A stretch of DNA of 64,000 nucleotides from positions 186,001-250,000 of the forward strand of contig NZ_PUGE01000002.1 of assembly GCF_002967075.1 (NCBI RefSeq). Direction: 5' to 3'. Made by a program: the position numbers and the translations under genes. The notes beneath the pieces are model-generated. The model saw only the letters and a program-made list of their open reading frames with translations. It searched no databases and was not told the DNA's origin. Below, one piece after another: positions 53,262 through 60,775 of this stretch. Source of the DNA: Corynebacterium sp. J010B-136. Lineage in GTDB: Bacteria > Actinomycetota > Actinomycetes > Mycobacteriales > Mycobacteriaceae. How positions within the stretch are numbered: position 1 is the stretch's first letter; every line of letters starts with the position of its first letter.

Positions 53262-54671
53262 TTAAGGGTGGCTGATGTACCAGTCGCGGAGGACCTGTGC
53301 GTCGCCGTCGGTGGTTGCGGTTATAGAGGAACAGCCGCCTTCGAAATAAACGCGTGAAGCCATGGCGACTTGGCCGCCATCGGCGAAGACCTCGACAGTT
53401 GAGCCGTCGACGATGACGGTAAGGGAGTCGGAGTCGCCCTCGGCAAGCGGGGCGATAGCGGTTTCTGACTCAAAGGATGCAGAACGATCAAGTTCAAGCG
53501 AGGAACCGCGGTGGTGGATGGTGGCGGCGGGGTTTCCGGAGGCATCGCTAAGCGAAAGCGTCACGGTGGAGCCTTCTGGAACTTCCAGCAACCCGATCCA
53601 CGAGCTGGCACGGGTGGCATTATTGATAGCCTCCGGCAAACCCTTAGGAGGTGTTTGGAAAATCGTTCCGCCTTGAAGAGTTACGACCCTGGGCAAAGAA
53701 ATGACATTGGCCCACTTACCTTCTTGCCACGACTTGTGCTGGCTGGGGTCATCGAGGCGACCAGTGCCGTTGAGCAGGCCAAATAGAATTCCCTCGTCGT
53801 AGAGAGTGGATTCATCAACGCTGCCAGGGGTGTAGTTAGTGATGCGGGGACGGGTGAAATCGTGGCCATAGTCTAGGCGCTGGAAAGGCTGCGCGACCTT
53901 GAACTTAGTGCCTGTGAGGCGGCCGACGACATATCCGGCGTGCTCACTGCCATTTTCTTCAATCGTGACCATGAGCACGTCGTAAATTTTGCTATCGACT
54001 TCATCGCGCAAGCGAATAATGCGTGGGGAGACAACAACGCGGCCAGGCTGAAGCTCTGCTCCTGGATCGCCGTCGAATTCCAAAGGCCCGGAAAAAGTCC
54101 ACTGCTTGGCATCGTCGCTGCGGAAAATCATGAGCTGCGGGGCTGTGGCATCACCAGCCACGGTGAGCATTAACCAGCCCTTATGACCTTCGCTGCGTGA
54201 ATTAGGATCTACCCAGTCAGCGACAACCACCGGAGAGCGAAAGCGCCGGACATCGTCCTGGTCGGAGACTGCGGTGCCTAGGCGCGTGACACGTGTGTCC
54301 AGCGCAGAAGGATCGTCTGAAATCTCGCAGACATCATCAAATAAGTCATAGCGGGCGACTTCGATGCTGGTGGAATCTTCTTTGACGGAGGTGAAGTACA
54401 GGTGCACATCGCCTTCAGTAGCTGTGACAGAACCTGCGCGTAGCCCCGTTTCATCGTCTTGGGGCGCAAGCGGGTCATCGCATTCTAGCCAGTCAAAGGG
54501 AGATTCTTCCGAGAACGTGTGCCCCCAACGCGAAGGTGAACCGGGATCTGCTCGGTGCTGGAAAAACAGGTGCCAAGTGTTGCCGTCGAGTAGCGCGCCT
54601 GCGGGTGCCTCGACGATTCCGGACTCTGGTGCAAAATGTAGCTCAGGACGATGAACAGTCATGACACCCAT
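53262..54671 (-). CDS. GH32-fold protein lacking the catalytic residues
   Basis: 469 residues with the layout of family 32 glycosidases (invertase, fructanase): N-terminal five-blade propeller (WHLFFQHRADPGSPSRWGH; GVLNGTGR-like blade) and a C-terminal beta-sandwich (LTVIVDGSTVEVFADGGQVA is the typical GH32C motif). The N-D-P-N-G nucleophile motif is replaced by VEAPAG, R-D-P by RSP (FRSPVVVADW), and the E-C acid/base region by AELQPGRVVV. So the hydrolase is probably inactive, or it has another activity. Start ATG 54671, alternative ATG 54662. Neighbouring glgA and glgC suggest a carbohydrate context. Confidence 0.8.
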   Translation of the reverse strand: MGVMTVHRPELHFAPESGIVEAPAGALLDGNTWHLFFQHRADPGSPSRWGHTFSEESPFDWLECDDPLAPQDDETGLRAGSVTATEGDVHLYFTSVKEDSTSIEVARYDLFDDVCEISDDPSALDTRVTRLGTAVSDQDDVRRFRSPVVVADWVDPNSRSEGHKGWLMLTVAGDATAPQLMIFRSDDAKQWTFSGPLEFDGDPGAELQPGRVVVSPRIIRLRDEVDSKIYDVLMVTIEENGSEHAGYVVGRLTGTKFKVAQPFQRLDYGHDFTRPRITNYTPGSVDESTLYDEGILFGLLNGTGRLDDPSQHKSWQEGKWANVISLPRVVTLQGGTIFQTPPKGLPEAINNATRASSWIGLLEVPEGSTVTLSLSDASGNPAATIHHRGSSLELDRSASFESETAIAPLAEGDSDSLTVIVDGSTVEVFADGGQVAMASRVYFEGGCSSITATTDGDAQVLRDWYISHP

Positions 54672-54704
54672 TTGTACACAAATTCCGGCTACCTCGTGGA
54701 AGCC

Positions 54705-55859
54705 CTAAATTAGACTCCGGTAGATATCGACTGTTTGTGCAGCAATGGATGCCCAAGAGAAGGACTCGACAGCGCGCGCACGCCCCGCCAGTCCGTAGGA
54801 CTTGGACTTTTCCGGATTAAGCGCGAGTGCATTGACAGCGGTGGCGATGTCAGCTTCGAAGGTGGCCTCATCAGCTTCGTCATAGTGCACGAGCGTGCCG
54901 GTGACACCATCTTGTACAACCTCTGGAATGCCACCAACATCAGAAGCGACCACAGCAGTTTCACATGCCATGGCCTCAAGGTTGACGATACCTAGCGGCT
55001 CATAGATTGATGGACAGACAAAGACATCGGCAGCTGTGTAGACCTCTTGCACCTTCTCACGCGGGAGCATTTCTTCGACCCAGAAAATCCCATCGCGTTC
55101 TGCGCGTAAAGTAGCAACCAATTCTTGAGTCTGCTGTGCGATCTCAGGAGTATCCGGAGCACCGGCGCACAAAATCAGCTGAATGGAAGGATCGAATTGC
55201 GCGACGGCTTTGAGCAAGTGTGGAACGCCTTTTTGCCGGGTGATGCGACCGACGAAAGCAGCAATCGGTCGGTTTCGGTCCACACCAAGTTCTTCCAGGA
55301 GACCCTCGTCGCGGGGTTGCCATTGCTGCGTATCGATGCCATTGAGCACCACATGCACCTTCTCCGGAGCAATCCGCGGATAGGCATCCAAGATCGCATC
55401 TTTCATCCCAGACGACACAGCGATGACAGCGTCGGCATATTCCATCGCATTTTTTTCAGACCACGAAGAGATTTCATAGCCCCCGCCAAGCTGCTCCCGC
55501 TTCCAAGGGCGATGCGGCTCCAAAGAGTGCGCGGTGACCACATGCGGAATGCCATAAAGACGCGCCGCAAGATGCCCTCCCAAACCGGAGTACCACGTGT
55601 GCGAATGCGCCACATCGATGCCGCCAGCGGCATGAGCCATACGCAGCCCAGTGGATAGAGTCTGCAAAGCGGGGTTAGCCTGGGCTAACTCCGGATCCAC
55701 GCCGTGGACATAGACGCCCGCTTCGTCGCGGGGACCGCCCATGCAGTGCACGTCGACATCGATAAGCTCGCGCATAAATCGCGTGAGCTCTGCGACATGT
55801 ACTCCTGCGCCGCCATAAATCTCTGGCGGATACTCTTTAGAAAAGATGCCTGCTTTCAT
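54705..55859 (-). CDS. glgA: Glycogen synthase, corynebacterial GT4 type
   Basis: 384 residues from ATG 55859; GTG 55868 three codons upstream is possible. GT-B fold retaining glycosyltransferase: N-terminal IFSKEYPPEIYGGAGVHVAE, the H-S-H-T-W motif, FVGRITRQKGVPHLLKA in the C-domain, and the donor-binding E-x7-E in SIYEPLGIVNLEAMACE. Actinobacterial GlgA/GlgM-type enzymes use ADP-glucose to build glycogen or maltose-1-phosphate. Divergent from glgC, the enzyme that supplies ADP-glucose, 109 bp between start codons. Confidence 0.92.
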   Translation of the reverse strand: MKAGIFSKEYPPEIYGGAGVHVAELTRFMRELIDVDVHCMGGPRDEAGVYVHGVDPELAQANPALQTLSTGLRMAHAAGGIDVAHSHTWYSGLGGHLAARLYGIPHVVTAHSLEPHRPWKREQLGGGYEISSWSEKNAMEYADAVIAVSSGMKDAILDAYPRIAPEKVHVVLNGIDTQQWQPRDEGLLEELGVDRNRPIAAFVGRITRQKGVPHLLKAVAQFDPSIQLILCAGAPDTPEIAQQTQELVATLRAERDGIFWVEEMLPREKVQEVYTAADVFVCPSIYEPLGIVNLEAMACETAVVASDVGGIPEVVQDGVTGTLVHYDEADEATFEADIATAVNALALNPEKSKSYGLAGRARAVESFSWASIAAQTVDIYRSLI

Positions 55860-55968
55860 ATTTGCCACATTAGCGGCTGGCCTACCTGCCTGCTTGCTAA
55901 TCGAGCGGGGGTAGTGAGAAAAGTACGTTTCCCTGCGAAAGTGATTATTAACTTATACCCTGGCAAGT

Positions 55969-57186
55969 GTGAGAAGCCAGCCTAATGTCTTAGCAATTGT
56001 CCTCGCGGGCGGGGAGGGGAAGCGGTTATTTCCGCTGACTGAAGACCGCGCCAAGCCTGCCGTTCCCTTCGGCGGTTCCTACCGCTTAATTGATTTTGTG
56101 TTGTCAAATTTAGTCAATGCAGGATTTTTGAAGATCGCAGTGCTGACGCAGTATAAGTCGCATTCCCTCGACCGACATATCTCCCAAGCGTGGAGTTTAT
56201 CGGGGCCCACGCCGCAATATGTCACTTCGGTTCCTGCCCAGCAACGTCGCGGAAAGCGCTGGTACAGCGGTTCTGCCGACGCCATTGTGCAGTCGCTGAA
56301 CCTCATTAACGATGAGAAACCTGATTACGTAATCGTCTTCGGCGCCGACCACGTGTACCGCATGGATCCTTCGCAGATGGTCGATGAGCACATCGCAACC
56401 GGCATGGATTGCTCGGTCGCGGGTATTCGTGTTCCGCGGGAAGAAGCAAGCGCGTTCGGCTGCATCCAGGCGGATGGGATGGGTTCGATTACGGAGTTCA
56501 TCGAAAAGCCTGCGAATCCGCCATCGACTCCGGACGACCCGAACATGACTTACGCGTCGATGGGCAATTATGTATTTACAACTCAAGCGCTCATTGATGC
56601 CTTGCTTGCCGACGAAAAAGACGACACCTCCGCGCACGACATGGGTGGCAATATCATCCCTTATTTCGTGGAAAAAGGGCAGGCACACGTTTATGACTTT
56701 ATGGCGAATGAAGTCCCAGGCGCTACCGATCGCGACCGCGGTTATTGGCGCGATGTGGGAACAATTGACTCCTACTACGACGCGCATATGGACCTAATTT
56801 CCGTGCACCCGATTTTCAATTTATACAACGGAAAATGGCCGATTCACTCGACGGAAACGCAGAACTTCCCGCCTGCGAAATTCGTGCAAAATGGCATTGC
56901 CCAAGGTTCTATGGTTGCTCCTGGCTGCATTGTGTCGGGTGGTACGGTGCGTAATTCGATTCTGTCTTCTGACGTGCACATTGCCGATGGCGCAACGGTT
57001 GAAGGTTCAGTTCTTCTGCCTGGCGTGAGGGTTGGTAAAGGCGCGGTCGTGCGCAAGGCGATTATTGATAAGAACGCGGTGATCACCGACGGCGCCATCG
57101 TCGGTGTTGACCGTGAGCGCGATAAGCAGCGCTTTAAGATTTCTGACGCTGGCGTAGTGGTGGTTGGCAAAAACGCCGTCGTTTAG
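55969..57186 (+). CDS. glgC: Glucose-1-phosphate adenylyltransferase
   Basis: 405 residues from GTG 55969. Nucleotidyltransferase signature [20 protein letters not shown] (pyrophosphorylase loop, residues 9-28), glucose-1-phosphate site [21 protein letters not shown], and a C-terminal left-handed beta-helix ([20 protein letters not shown]). Makes ADP-glucose from ATP and Glc-1-P. Ends in a strong terminator. Confidence 0.94.
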   Translation: MRSQPNVLAIVLAGGEGKRLFPLTEDRAKPAVPFGGSYRLIDFVLSNLVNAGFLKIAVLTQYKSHSLDRHISQAWSLSGPTPQYVTSVPAQQRRGKRWYSGSADAIVQSLNLINDEKPDYVIVFGADHVYRMDPSQMVDEHIATGMDCSVAGIRVPREEASAFGCIQADGMGSITEFIEKPANPPSTPDDPNMTYASMGNYVFTTQALIDALLADEKDDTSAHDMGGNIIPYFVEKGQAHVYDFMANEVPGATDRDRGYWRDVGTIDSYYDAHMDLISVHPIFNLYNGKWPIHSTETQNFPPAKFVQNGIAQGSMVAPGCIVSGGTVRNSILSSDVHIADGATVEGSVLLPGVRVGKGAVVRKAIIDKNAVITDGAIVGVDRERDKQRFKISDAGVVVVGKNAVV

Positions 57187-57201
57187 AACCTCACGCTTCC
57201 C

Positions 57202-57233
57202 AGACCTCTCGCTGCCCGCTGTGCGAGAGGTCT
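57202..57233 (+). terminator. Terminator of glgC
   Basis: AGACCTCTCGC (57202-57212) and GCGAGAGGTCT (57223-57233), perfect 11-bp stem, then TCTTCTTT. It lies 16 bp beyond the stop. Confidence 0.92.
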
Positions 57234-57311
57234 TCTTCTTTCTGCCAGTTTGTCTCAGTTGGGTGTCTCCAGCCGCTCCGAGAGCCTCCATCTGCCTCCG
57301 ATATCGACCAC

Positions 57312-57381
57312 TGTGTCCTTCGCGCTCACGGGGCGCGTGCTTCTACCGATTTGGGGCTTGGCCGTGAGCGCGAAAGGTACG
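57312..57381. repeat. Palindromic element F1
   Basis: Arms TCCTTCGCGCTCAC and GTGAGCGCGAAAGGTAC. CAC to GAG 57327-57368, 42 nt, T-N4-A. An 11-mer GCTTGTCGATG starts 11 bp after it (57392-57402). Confidence 0.9.
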
Positions 57382-57511
57382 CTACGCCATTGCTTGTCGA
57401 TGCACACCCTCGCCTTCGCTTTATACTGCAGTCTTGGCGCGAGGCTCCCTGTGCGTCTTTGATGCCTCCACGCGGTCTATGGCGCTTCTTTGTGCTGGAA
57501 TCCTGCGTGAG

Positions 57512-57581
57512 TGTGCGCTTCGCGCTCACCGGGCGCGTGCGTCTGCCGACCTGCACTCGTGCCGTGAGCGCGAAGAGTACG
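57512..57581. repeat. Palindromic element F2
   Basis: Arms GCTTCGCGCTCAC and GTGAGCGCGAAGAGTAC. CAC to GAG 57527-57568, 42 nt, T-N4-A. Left half of the interior (GGGCGCGTGCxTCT) is shared with F1 and F3, so the three copies are related. Confidence 0.9.
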
Positions 57582-57681
57582 CCGGGGCATTGTTTGTCGA
57601 GGCCGTCGGTGCTCAGTTGCCTGCGTCCGTTTACGGGCGTCCCGTGGTCTGTGGTGCTCGCCCGTTGCAGTGCCTTGCACG

Positions 57682-57751
57682 AGTGCGCTTCGCGCTCACC
57701 AGGCGCGTGCTTCTGCGGACTTGTGTCTTTCTCGTGAGCGCGAAGGGGACG
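57682..57751. repeat. Palindromic element F3
   Basis: Arms GCTTCGCGCTCAC and GTGAGCGCGAAGGGGAC. CAC to GAG 57697-57738, 42 nt, T-N4-A. Spacing F1-F2 200 bp, F2-F3 170 bp. Confidence 0.92.
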
Positions 57752-58028
57752 TCGCGCGAGAGTGGGGACAATTCTGAGCGAGGGACAGGAGACGAGTGGC
57801 TGGAGATGAGAAGCCGGAGATGAACGGCGAAAGGTTAGGCAAAGGGGAGGGGAAGCGGAACAAAGAGGGGCTTTTTGGGTGTAGAAAATTGTGAATGATG
57901 TGGGCGCCTGAAGAATTATATTCAGCTTTTTGACAGGTAAAGCCCAGGTTAATTGGAGTGTGGTTTTAGCAGCTAGATGTGTTTTCCGAGGTTAAATGCA
58001 GGTGACTTGGGCAGGCTATCCTAAGTTT
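57752..58028. other. Gene-free DNA between palindromic cluster F and the candidate RNA
   Basis: No gene is seen. The right part (about 57900-58028) is AT-richer and contains possible -10 elements (TATATT near 57918 and TATCCT at 58017-58022); the second is placed to start the structured RNA. Confidence 0.5.
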
Positions 58029-58394
58029 GTGAAATTTCTATCTGTTGCTAGGGGTCGGAAGCTGTGCAATTCTATAGGTGCAACACAGGGAAAGAGCTTC
58101 TAGAGAAACCTCAAAGGTAGCGATGGAAGCTAGTTCGAAAGTGACGCAAGGTCGGAAGTTTCTGCGTGTCGGGGGGAGGCAGAAGCCTCCGATCTGAAAG
58201 ACCTAGGAGAGCTTGTGAGGCTCCTGGGAAAATAGAATATAAACCGGCTATTGGGCGAAAGCTTAGAGGGGCCGGGCTCTTTCGCGAAACCTGGGGGGGT
58301 AGTCACAACTCGTGTGTGACGAGTGGCGCGGTCAAAAAGAGTTAAGAGAGTGTGGGGCGTTTGGCGGGGGCCGAGCGTCCCACACCTCTTTTTT
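58029..58394 (+). ncRNA. Candidate structured RNA, ~365 nt, family unknown
   Basis: No protein-like frame on the plus strand, but a dense series of local stems: AGCTTC/GAAGCT (58095-58100, 58126-58131), ACGCA/TGCGT (58144-58148, 58163-58167), perfect GGAGGC-AGAA-GCCTCC (58175-58190), CCTAGGAG/CTCCTGGG (58202-58209, 58221-58228), CCGGC/GCCGG (58244-58248, 58271-58275), GTCACA/TGTGAC (58302-58307, 58315-58320), then a terminator with six T. The 5' end is a guess from TATCCT at 58017. It does not show the conserved motifs I know for RNase P RNA, tmRNA or SRP RNA. A 6S/Ms1-like RNA is possible but untested. Confidence 0.6.
58350..58394 (+). terminator. Intrinsic terminator at the end of the candidate RNA
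   Basis: GTGTGGG (58350-58356) and CCCACAC (58379-58385) enclose a GC-rich inner stem and are followed by CTCTTTTTT on the plus strand. The minus side has TCTCTTAACTCTTTTT, so it could also serve the methyltransferase gene in the other direction. Confidence 0.85.
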
Positions 58395-58433
58395 GGGGGA
58401 CGGGTTCGGGACCTAAGGTTCAGGACCTGAGGG

Positions 58434-59075
58434 TTACCGCTTGGTGGCGAGGATGAGGCCCGAACCGAGTGGTAGGCGGGTGACGTGCGCATCCTCGAGG
58501 GAGCGAACGTATTCGTCGGCTTCGCGGGCGGCGACGGTGACGCGGTCGGTGCGGGAAGGGTCGGCGATGGTGGCATCGAGAAGCGCATCTGGCAAAACCA
58601 ATGTTCCGCGGCGCGCGATGAGCGGCCAGGCGGTTTTGATGAGCGCGGGAAGATCCAGCGTTGGCACGTCAGCGTAAATAACGTGGTAGGCCTCGGTCGC
58701 GAGACGGCTCATGACGTCAAGCGGGCGCGATGGCAAAAAGCGCACGCGGCTTGGCGGGTAGCCAGCATCGCGGAATGTGCTCTTGGCGTGAGACTGGTGC
58801 TCAACTTCTGGGTCGATGCAGGTTACGATTCCGCTGTCTGAAAGACCCTCGAAAAGGTAGAGGCCGACCACGGAAGAAGCTGGAGTAATGGCGATGGTCT
58901 GCACTTTGTCGCCTTCAGCTGCGGCCGCCAAAGTGGTAAGCAGCTGGCCCATGGAAGGATCTGGGGTGCGAAGACTGAATTCTTCAGCGTGCGCGCGGGC
59001 ACTCGCCAGAGCTTCTGACTCGTAGCTGGTGGAGTCAATGTAGGTTCGAAGGGCATCATAAGCTTGTACAGTCAC
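58434..59075 (-). CDS. O-methyltransferase (catechol-type fold)
   Basis: 213 residues from GTG 59075. SAM-dependent: QTIAITPASSVVGLYLFEGL is motif I, TCIDPEVEHQSHAKSTFRDA motif II, YHVIYADVPTLDLPALIKTA the later metal-region analogue. The motif I glycines of the usual E-x-G-T-x-x-G are replaced (T-P-A-S-S-V-V-G), so binding may be altered. It lies divergent from sigE in corynebacteria, as here; function unknown. Confidence 0.82.
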   Translation of the reverse strand: MTVQAYDALRTYIDSTSYESEALASARAHAEEFSLRTPDPSMGQLLTTLAAAAEGDKVQTIAITPASSVVGLYLFEGLSDSGIVTCIDPEVEHQSHAKSTFRDAGYPPSRVRFLPSRPLDVMSRLATEAYHVIYADVPTLDLPALIKTAWPLIARRGTLVLPDALLDATIADPSRTDRVTVAAREADEYVRSLEDAHVTRLPLGSGLILATKR

Positions 59076-59196
59076 GCCCTACAGTTTAGGGATAATCTCG
59101 CATGTAAACGTGAAGAAACACCGTAGTTAATGTCTATCAGCAAATTATCAGGCTGATAGCTGGTGTTTGCTAGTTCGATATAGCACAATAGTAGCT

Positions 59197-59784
59197 ATGA
59201 CATCACAGGATCTTTCAGGTACCGCCGCATTTGATGCGGGCGAAGCGACCATGCCAACCTGGGGTGAATTAGTCGAAGAACATGCAGATAACGTGTATCG
59301 GCTAGCGTACCGTTTGTCCGGTAATCAGCATGACGCAGAAGATTTGACGCAGGAGACCTTTATGCGTGTCTTCCGCTCTTTGAATAAGTATCAAGCTGGC
59401 ACTTTTGAGGGCTGGCTGCACCGTATTACCACCAACCTCTTTTTGGATATGGTGCGTCACCGTTCCAAGATTCGTATGGAAGCACTGCCGGAAGACTATG
59501 AGCGGGTTCCAGGTACGGATATGACTCCAGAACAGTCTTATGATGTAGCCAATTTGGATCCCGCGCTGCAGGCTGCTCTCGATGACCTTTCGCCAGATTT
59601 CCGTGTGGCTGTCGTTCTGTGTGATGTCGTGGGTATGACTTATGACGAAATTGCAGAAACCCTCGGTGTGAAGATGGGCACCGTGCGTTCTCGTATTCAC
59701 CGCGGGCGGTCACAGCTTAAGAGCTCTTTGGAAAAGGCAGCTCGCACCAATGACGAAGCTCGAGTACTGCTGCGCACGAGGTAA
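59197..59784 (+). CDS. sigE: ECF sigma factor SigE
   Basis: 195 residues from ATG 59197; the frame extends to a TTG at 59167, which is unlikely. Region 2 is [20 protein letters not shown] and [11 protein letters not shown]; region 4 is [20 protein letters not shown] and [12 protein letters not shown]. Directly followed by its anti-sigma factor. In C. glutamicum the SigE/CseE pair senses cell-surface stress; same layout here. Confidence 0.92.
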   Translation: MTSQDLSGTAAFDAGEATMPTWGELVEEHADNVYRLAYRLSGNQHDAEDLTQETFMRVFRSLNKYQAGTFEGWLHRITTNLFLDMVRHRSKIRMEALPEDYERVPGTDMTPEQSYDVANLDPALQAALDDLSPDFRVAVVLCDVVGMTYDEIAETLGVKMGTVRSRIHRGRSQLKSSLEKAARTNDEARVLLRTR

Positions 59785-59790
59785 GTCAGT

Positions 59791-60228
59791 ATGTCTCAGT
59801 TTGCACATCTATCGGAGCTGTCTGCGGAAAAGCGTCAGAAGATTCGTGCGCGCGGAAAATCAAAGGCACGTCGGGCTGATACCACTGGGCATCTAGGTCC
59901 AGAAGCAGTTGTAGCTTTCGTTGACGATGAGATGGACTTGAAAGCTAAACATCGCGCGCGTGTTCATTTAGTTCACTGCCATGAATGCCGCGATGAGATC
60001 TATACTCAACGCGGTACCTCGGAGTGGGTGCGGCAGTGCAATATTGAATCTCAGGTGCGGGCACCGCGGGATTTACTGCGCAAGTTGGCAAGTATCGGCA
60101 GCCAAGATATGCGCGCGCACCGTTTCCGCGACGAAGATGAGTGTAAGCCGGCTTCGCGTCAGGATTTCTTCGACAAACTAGAAATGGTTGTTCGGGCTAT
60201 TAAGCATAACCAGCGGGGAAGCGAGTAG
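59791..60228 (+). CDS. cseE: Anti-sigma factor (zinc-binding ZAS type)
   Basis: 145 residues. The zinc motif H-x3-C-x2-C lies in VHLVHCHECRDEIYTQR (about residues 60-76), after the helical AVVAFVDDEMDLKAKHR stretch. No membrane segment, so a soluble RsrA-like anti-sigma; the thiol/zinc motif may respond to oxidative or surface stress. 6 bp after sigE. Confidence 0.85.
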   Translation: MSQFAHLSELSAEKRQKIRARGKSKARRADTTGHLGPEAVVAFVDDEMDLKAKHRARVHLVHCHECRDEIYTQRGTSEWVRQCNIESQVRAPRDLLRKLASIGSQDMRAHRFRDEDECKPASRQDFFDKLEMVVRAIKHNQRGSE

Positions 60229-60237
60229 ACTGAATCC

Positions 60238-60765
60238 GTGTTTTCGTCTATTGGCTGGGTTGAGATATTTTTCATCGGGTTATTGGCGCTCATCATCATT
60301 GGTCCTGAGCGCCTGCCCAATGTAATTCAGGATGTGCGTGCCGCGATCTTTGCCGCGCGTAAGGCGATTAATAATGCGAAGAAGGAACTCAACGGTGACT
60401 TCGAGGGCTTAGGTAAAGAGTTTGATGCCATCCGGGAGCCATTGTCACAGGCCGCAGAGTGGGGCCGGTTGGGTCCTCGTGCAGCGTTGACTAAAGCTCT
60501 TTTCGATGGCGATGATTCCGCCTGGGATGACTTCAATCCGAAGAAATTGTTGGAAGAACCTACCCCTCAAGCTCCGGAAAATACCGCGCAGCCGCAGATG
60601 CCGCCAGCTAATCAATCTCCGGCGAATCAGCCTTCGGCCAACCAGCCGGAGCAGCAATCACAGCAGCCGCAATACCCGGGTAATCAAAATAATCCGCCCC
60701 AGAACCCTAATAACAATAATCAGGGTTATGCTGGCGGCGGATTCTCGTGGGCGGATATTACCTAG
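60238..60765 (+). CDS. tatB: Sec-independent translocase subunit TatB
   Basis: 175 residues from GTG 60238. N-terminal helix IGWVEIFFIGLLALIIIGPE with the diagnostic G-P-E-R-L-P, then the amphipathic helix (VIQDVRAAIFAARKAINNAK) and a disordered P/Q/N-rich tail of ~60 residues ending GGGFSWADIT. Pairs with TatA/TatC encoded elsewhere to export folded proteins. The location after cseE is the usual one. Confidence 0.93.
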   Translation: MFSSIGWVEIFFIGLLALIIIGPERLPNVIQDVRAAIFAARKAINNAKKELNGDFEGLGKEFDAIREPLSQAAEWGRLGPRAALTKALFDGDDSAWDDFNPKKLLEEPTPQAPENTAQPQMPPANQSPANQPSANQPEQQSQQPQYPGNQNNPPQNPNNNNQGYAGGGFSWADIT

Positions 60766-60775
60766 CGCTAATTTA

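Noticed and set aside
57351..57737. 128-residue open frame through palindromic cluster F
   Set aside because: It is composed of repeated FALT...VSAKGT readings of the palindromes, with no ribosome site or independent protein-like sequence.
57312..57751. Palindromic clusters considered as a CRISPR array
   Set aside because: The conserved parts are inverted, not direct repeats, spacing between elements is irregular (40-200 bp), and there are no cas genes in the window.
58130..58588. 152-residue minus-strand frame antisense to the candidate RNA
   Set aside because: Low-complexity S/P/R composition, overlaps the methyltransferase gene in another frame.
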